Shown: positions 14,139 to 16,384 of the stretch, piece after piece
Position numbering within the stretch: the stretch's first letter is position 1
Layout of the letters: every line of letters begins with the position of its first letter
NCBI GenBank assembly: GCA_018609925.1
Contig: JAHEOG010000137.1
Span: 1-16,384 of the forward strand
Origin: Gammaproteobacteria bacterium
GTDB taxonomy: Bacteria; Pseudomonadota; Gammaproteobacteria; Thiohalorhabdales; Thiohalorhabdaceae
Reading direction: 5' to 3'
DNA length: 16,384 nt
Translations under genes and position numbers: made by a program
The notes under the pieces: model-generated
Seen by the model: only the letters and a program-made list of their open reading frames with translations
The model's database searches: none
Told to the model about the DNA's origin: nothing

Positions 14139-14783
14139 TTGGTCCAATCCATCTACCAAAGACTGATTGCCATCCACCTAATCCTGTTGCTGGCCTTCCC
14201 CTTGATTGCCGGAGCGGCCCGGGAAGGCCCCGAAGAGCCCGTCGAGCGATTCACCCAAATCCTTGAGGAGGTGATGGGACAAAAGGACAACGGGATCCGC
14301 GACCGGATCCAGCGCATCCACAAGGGTATGGAAAAGACGTTCGCCCTTGAGGCCCGGGCCCGCGCTGTTCTTGGACCCCAGTGGAAGGAGTTCCCACCCG
14401 AGCAGCGACAGCGCTTCGTTCGCTCCTTTCGCCGCCTCGGGGCGGTAGCCCTTTACGGCCAGCTGGCGGGCAAGGAAGGCTCCGGCTTGGAAGCGGTAGG
14501 TCAGCAGGAATTGAGCGGCGGCACGACCATTGTCGAGTACCAACTCGGGGTCGACGGAAAGGATCCTGTGCCCTTGCGCTACCTGGTCCGCAAGGAAGGC
14601 ACAGAATGGCGGATCTGGAGCTTGGAGATCGATGGGGTTAGCGACGTCGCCACCAATCGGGCTCAGTTTCGCGCCATTCTGGAAGAGAAGGGGATGGAAG
14701 CCCTCATCCAGAAGCTCGAGGACCGGCTTCGAAAAATCGCCAAGGAGTCCATGTCCGCACCTTCCCAGCCGGACTGGCATTGA
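14139..14783 (+). CDS. hpnM: HpnM, MlaC/Ttg2D-like periplasmic lipid-binding protein
   Basis: MlaC-family protein (Tol_Tol_Ttg2 domain) of 214 residues. With TTG 14139 as start the first residues, MVQSIYQRLIAIHLILLLAF, then PLIAGA, form a Sec signal peptide with a cleavage site near residue 26. The mature part begins with VERFTQILEEVM and carries the family's LGPQWKEFPPEQRQRFVRSF (about 86-105), where MlaC proteins have xxxTPEQRxxFxxxF. Beta-strand segments GGTTIVEYQLGVDG, LRYLVRK and EWRIWSLEIDGVS follow, which match the MlaC lipid-pocket strands. HpnM is named for such proteins in hopanoid loci, where it is proposed to carry hopanoids across the periplasm. It is 25 nt upstream of hpnN, so the two should be co-transcribed. 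An upstream start cannot be ruled out. Family call is good; cargo is inferred from context. Confidence 0.85.
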   Translation: MVQSIYQRLIAIHLILLLAFPLIAGAAREGPEEPVERFTQILEEVMGQKDNGIRDRIQRIHKGMEKTFALEARARAVLGPQWKEFPPEQRQRFVRSFRRLGAVALYGQLAGKEGSGLEAVGQQELSGGTTIVEYQLGVDGKDPVPLRYLVRKEGTEWRIWSLEIDGVSDVATNRAQFRAILEEKGMEALIQKLEDRLRKIAKESMSAPSQPDWH

Positions 14784-14796
14784 CGGGATGTAATCC

Positions 14797-14801
14797 GGAA
14801 G
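14797..14801 (+). promoter_or_regulatory. Ribosome binding site deciding the hpnN TTG start
   Basis: GGAAG lies 7 nt before TTG at 14809. In-frame ATG at 14899 would start right at the first membrane helix and lose the usual short cytoplasmic lead with its RWPAM sequence, so the TTG is preferred. Confidence 0.5.
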
Positions 14802-14808
14802 CTCGCCT

Positions 14809-16384
14809 TTGACCTCTTCCGACACCGAGGGCGTTAAGGAGCAAGGCCACGGTCGCTGGCTGGCCGGGTGGGTCCGAGGGGTTACCCGCTGGCCCGCCAT
14901 GACTGTGCTTGTCGTGCTCCTTTTGACCGCTCTGGCCGGATACTACGCAAGCGGGCATCTGGGCATGGAGACCGATCCGGCCCAGCTCTTGGATCCCGAC
15001 CTTCCCTACCGCCAGGTCTCCGAGGACTATAAGCGCCAGTTTCCCGGGGAAGAGGACAACCTCCTGGTCCTTGTGGAAGCGGCCACCCCCGAGAGGGCAG
15101 AAGCCCTGGCGGGACAGGTTGCCGAGCGTCTGAAAGCCTCCAACCGCCACTTTCGGGCGGTGGACCGCTCCCGAGCGGGGCCCTTCTTTCAGCGCCACGC
15201 GATGCTCTACCGGGAACCGGGGGAGCTGGAGCAATTGGGCAATCGCCTGGCGTCAGCCCAACCCCTTTTGGCGCAGCTCGTCCAGGACATGAGCCTGGTC
15301 CAGCTTCTTGAGGCCACTACCCAGGCCCTGAATCGCCCGGAGGCCGCCGCTAGCGGCCTGGATCCGCTCCTGACAGCCATGCATCAAGCGGCGCTGGCTG
15401 AGCTCGCCAGCACCGAGTACACGCTATCCTGGCGGCGCCTGTTCAACGGCGAGGATCCGGCATCCCGAGCCACCGAACGAGAGGTCCTCCGGGCCTCCCC
15501 ACGGCTCGACTACGACCACCTCTTACCGGCCTCGGGTCCCATGAAGGCCCTGGATCGCATCGCCCAGGACCTGGGTCTGGCGGGGGAAGACCTCCCCCGC
15601 TTGCGGACCACCGGCGACGTAGCCCTCCAGCATCAAGAGCTGCAAAGCGCCCTGCAGGGGGCCAAAACCACCGGATTGGTGGGCTTGGCCCTGGTGGGCT
15701 GCCTCCTTCTGATCGGCTTCCGCTCGATCCGCCTGGTAGCCCTGGCCTTCGTGACTCTCTTCGCCGGTCTCATCCTGACCGCAGGCTTTGCCGCTGTTGC
15801 CGTGGGCAATCTCAACCTCATATCCATCGCCTTCGCGGTCCTGTACATCGGTCTGGGGATCGATTACGCCGTCCACTTCATCCTCCGCTACCGGGAGCTC
15901 CGCCGCGGAGGCCACAGGAATCGCCCAGCCCTGACCGCCACGGGAGGGGAGATCGGCGGCTCCCTGGTCCTTTGTGCGATCTCCACCTCAATCGGTTTCT
16001 ACGCCTTCCTCCCGACGGCCTTCTCCGGTGTCTCGGAGCTGGGGCTCATCGCCGGAACCAGCATGTTCATCAGCCTTTTCGTGAGTCTGACCTTGCTCCC
16101 GGCCTTGGTGACGTGGTTCCCGGCACGGGCCACCGGCATCCCTCCCACCGAGATCTCACCCACCCTCCTCCGGCTGATACAGATTCCCGTGCGCCATCGG
16201 AAGATCGTCCTCCTGGGGGCAGCGGCCCTGGCCATGGGCTCCCTGGCCGCCCTCCCGCGGATCCAGTTCGATTACGACCCCCTGGGCTTGCGCAGTCCCC
16301 AGAGCGAATCGGTCCAGGCCTTCCGCGATCTCATGGCCGACGATTCCCATCCCTCGCCCATGCCGGCGATCGTCCTTGCGCAGG
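14809..16384 (+). CDS. hpnN: HpnN, hopanoid-associated RND (MMPL) transporter, cut by right window edge
   Basis: Inner-membrane RND/MMPL exporter proposed to move hopanoids to the outer membrane. 525 residues are visible from TTG 14809; the frame is still open at the window end, and the family is usually about 850-900 residues, so the last 40% is missing. The N-terminal cytoplasmic lead includes GRWLAGWVRGVTRWP. TM1 is about residues 31-48 (MTVLVVLLLTALAGYYAS), followed by HLGMETDPAQLLDPDLPYRQ, typical of HpnN. A large periplasmic loop runs to about 284. TM2 begins near TTGLVGLALVGCLLL, and the MMPL motif GLGIDYAVHF has G348 and D352-Y353. Four further helices follow to about residue 445, and the second periplasmic domain starts with DYDPLGLRSPQSESV. 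It pairs with hpnM (25 nt gap). Confident. Confidence 0.92.
   Translation, partial: MTSSDTEGVKEQGHGRWLAGWVRGVTRWPAMTVLVVLLLTALAGYYASGHLGMETDPAQLLDPDLPYRQVSEDYKRQFPGEEDNLLVLVEAATPERAEALAGQVAERLKASNRHFRAVDRSRAGPFFQRHAMLYREPGELEQLGNRLASAQPLLAQLVQDMSLVQLLEATTQALNRPEAAASGLDPLLTAMHQAALAELASTEYTLSWRRLFNGEDPASRATEREVLRASPRLDYDHLLPASGPMKALDRIAQDLGLAGEDLPRLRTTGDVALQHQELQSALQGAKTTGLVGLALVGCLLLIGFRSIRLVALAFVTLFAGLILTAGFAAVAVGNLNLISIAFAVLYIGLGIDYAVHFILRYRELRRGGHRNRPALTATGGEIGGSLVLCAISTSIGFYAFLPTAFSGVSELGLIAGTSMFISLFVSLTLLPALVTWFPARATGIPPTEISPTLLRLIQIPVRHRKIVLLGAAALAMGSLAALPRIQFDYDPLGLRSPQSESVQAFRDLMADDSHPSPMPAIVLAQ

Noticed and set aside
1..16384. tRNA or rRNA genes and CRISPR arrays
   Set aside because: I saw no cloverleaf with a T-loop GGTTCGA-type sequence and acceptor stem, no rRNA core sequence, and no regularly spaced direct repeats.

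Overview
The window is GC-rich, densely packed bacterial DNA with 15 protein-coding genes and no RNA genes, phage genes, insertion sequences or CRISPR arrays that I can see. The gene set (short Psd-type phosphatidylserine decarboxylase, Tpx-type thiol peroxidase, a DUF2452 protein, a MlaC/HpnM-like protein, an HpnN-type RND protein and a full squalene-hopene cyclase) fits a hopanoid-making proteobacterium, most likely a GC-rich gammaproteobacterium. That placement is an inference from family resemblance; I cannot name the genus.

Left part (1-4020). A PerM/AI-2E family membrane protein runs off the left edge on the minus strand. Divergent to it are a Nudix hydrolase, a 65-residue helical protein of unknown role, an NADPH-dependent FMN reductase, an exported GH3 (NagZ-like) beta-N-acetylhexosaminidase and an exported DUF192 protein. 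The last two overlap by ATGA and are probably translationally coupled.

Middle part (4021-9056). Thiol peroxidase tpx and an unrecognised 92-residue gene lie on the minus strand. Psd and a DUF2452 protein (family of human C1orf50) follow on the plus strand. A PPP/HcaT-like MFS transporter and chorismate synthase aroC lie on the minus strand.

Right part (9057-16384). A hopanoid locus reads rightward: shc (hpnF), hpnG, hpnH, then hpnM and hpnN, the last cut by the window edge. Shc cyclises squalene to hopene, HpnH attaches the adenosyl group, HpnG removes adenine to give ribosylhopane, and HpnM/HpnN are the proposed periplasmic carrier and RND exporter that move hopanoids to the outer membrane. 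The locus is not a tight operon. A 475-nt hairpin-rich region with a degenerate palindromic repeat precedes shc, a 407-nt hairpin-rich gap separates hpnG from hpnH, and a 14-bp stem-loop followed by a long leader separates hpnH from hpnM. Three of the five genes appear to start with TTG.

The genes are mostly well-known families. The best material for a second look is the structured intergenic DNA of the hopanoid locus, the TTG starts, the exported NagZ/DUF192 pair, the DUF2452 protein and the two small unknown genes. I see no convincing evidence of a wholly new biological system.
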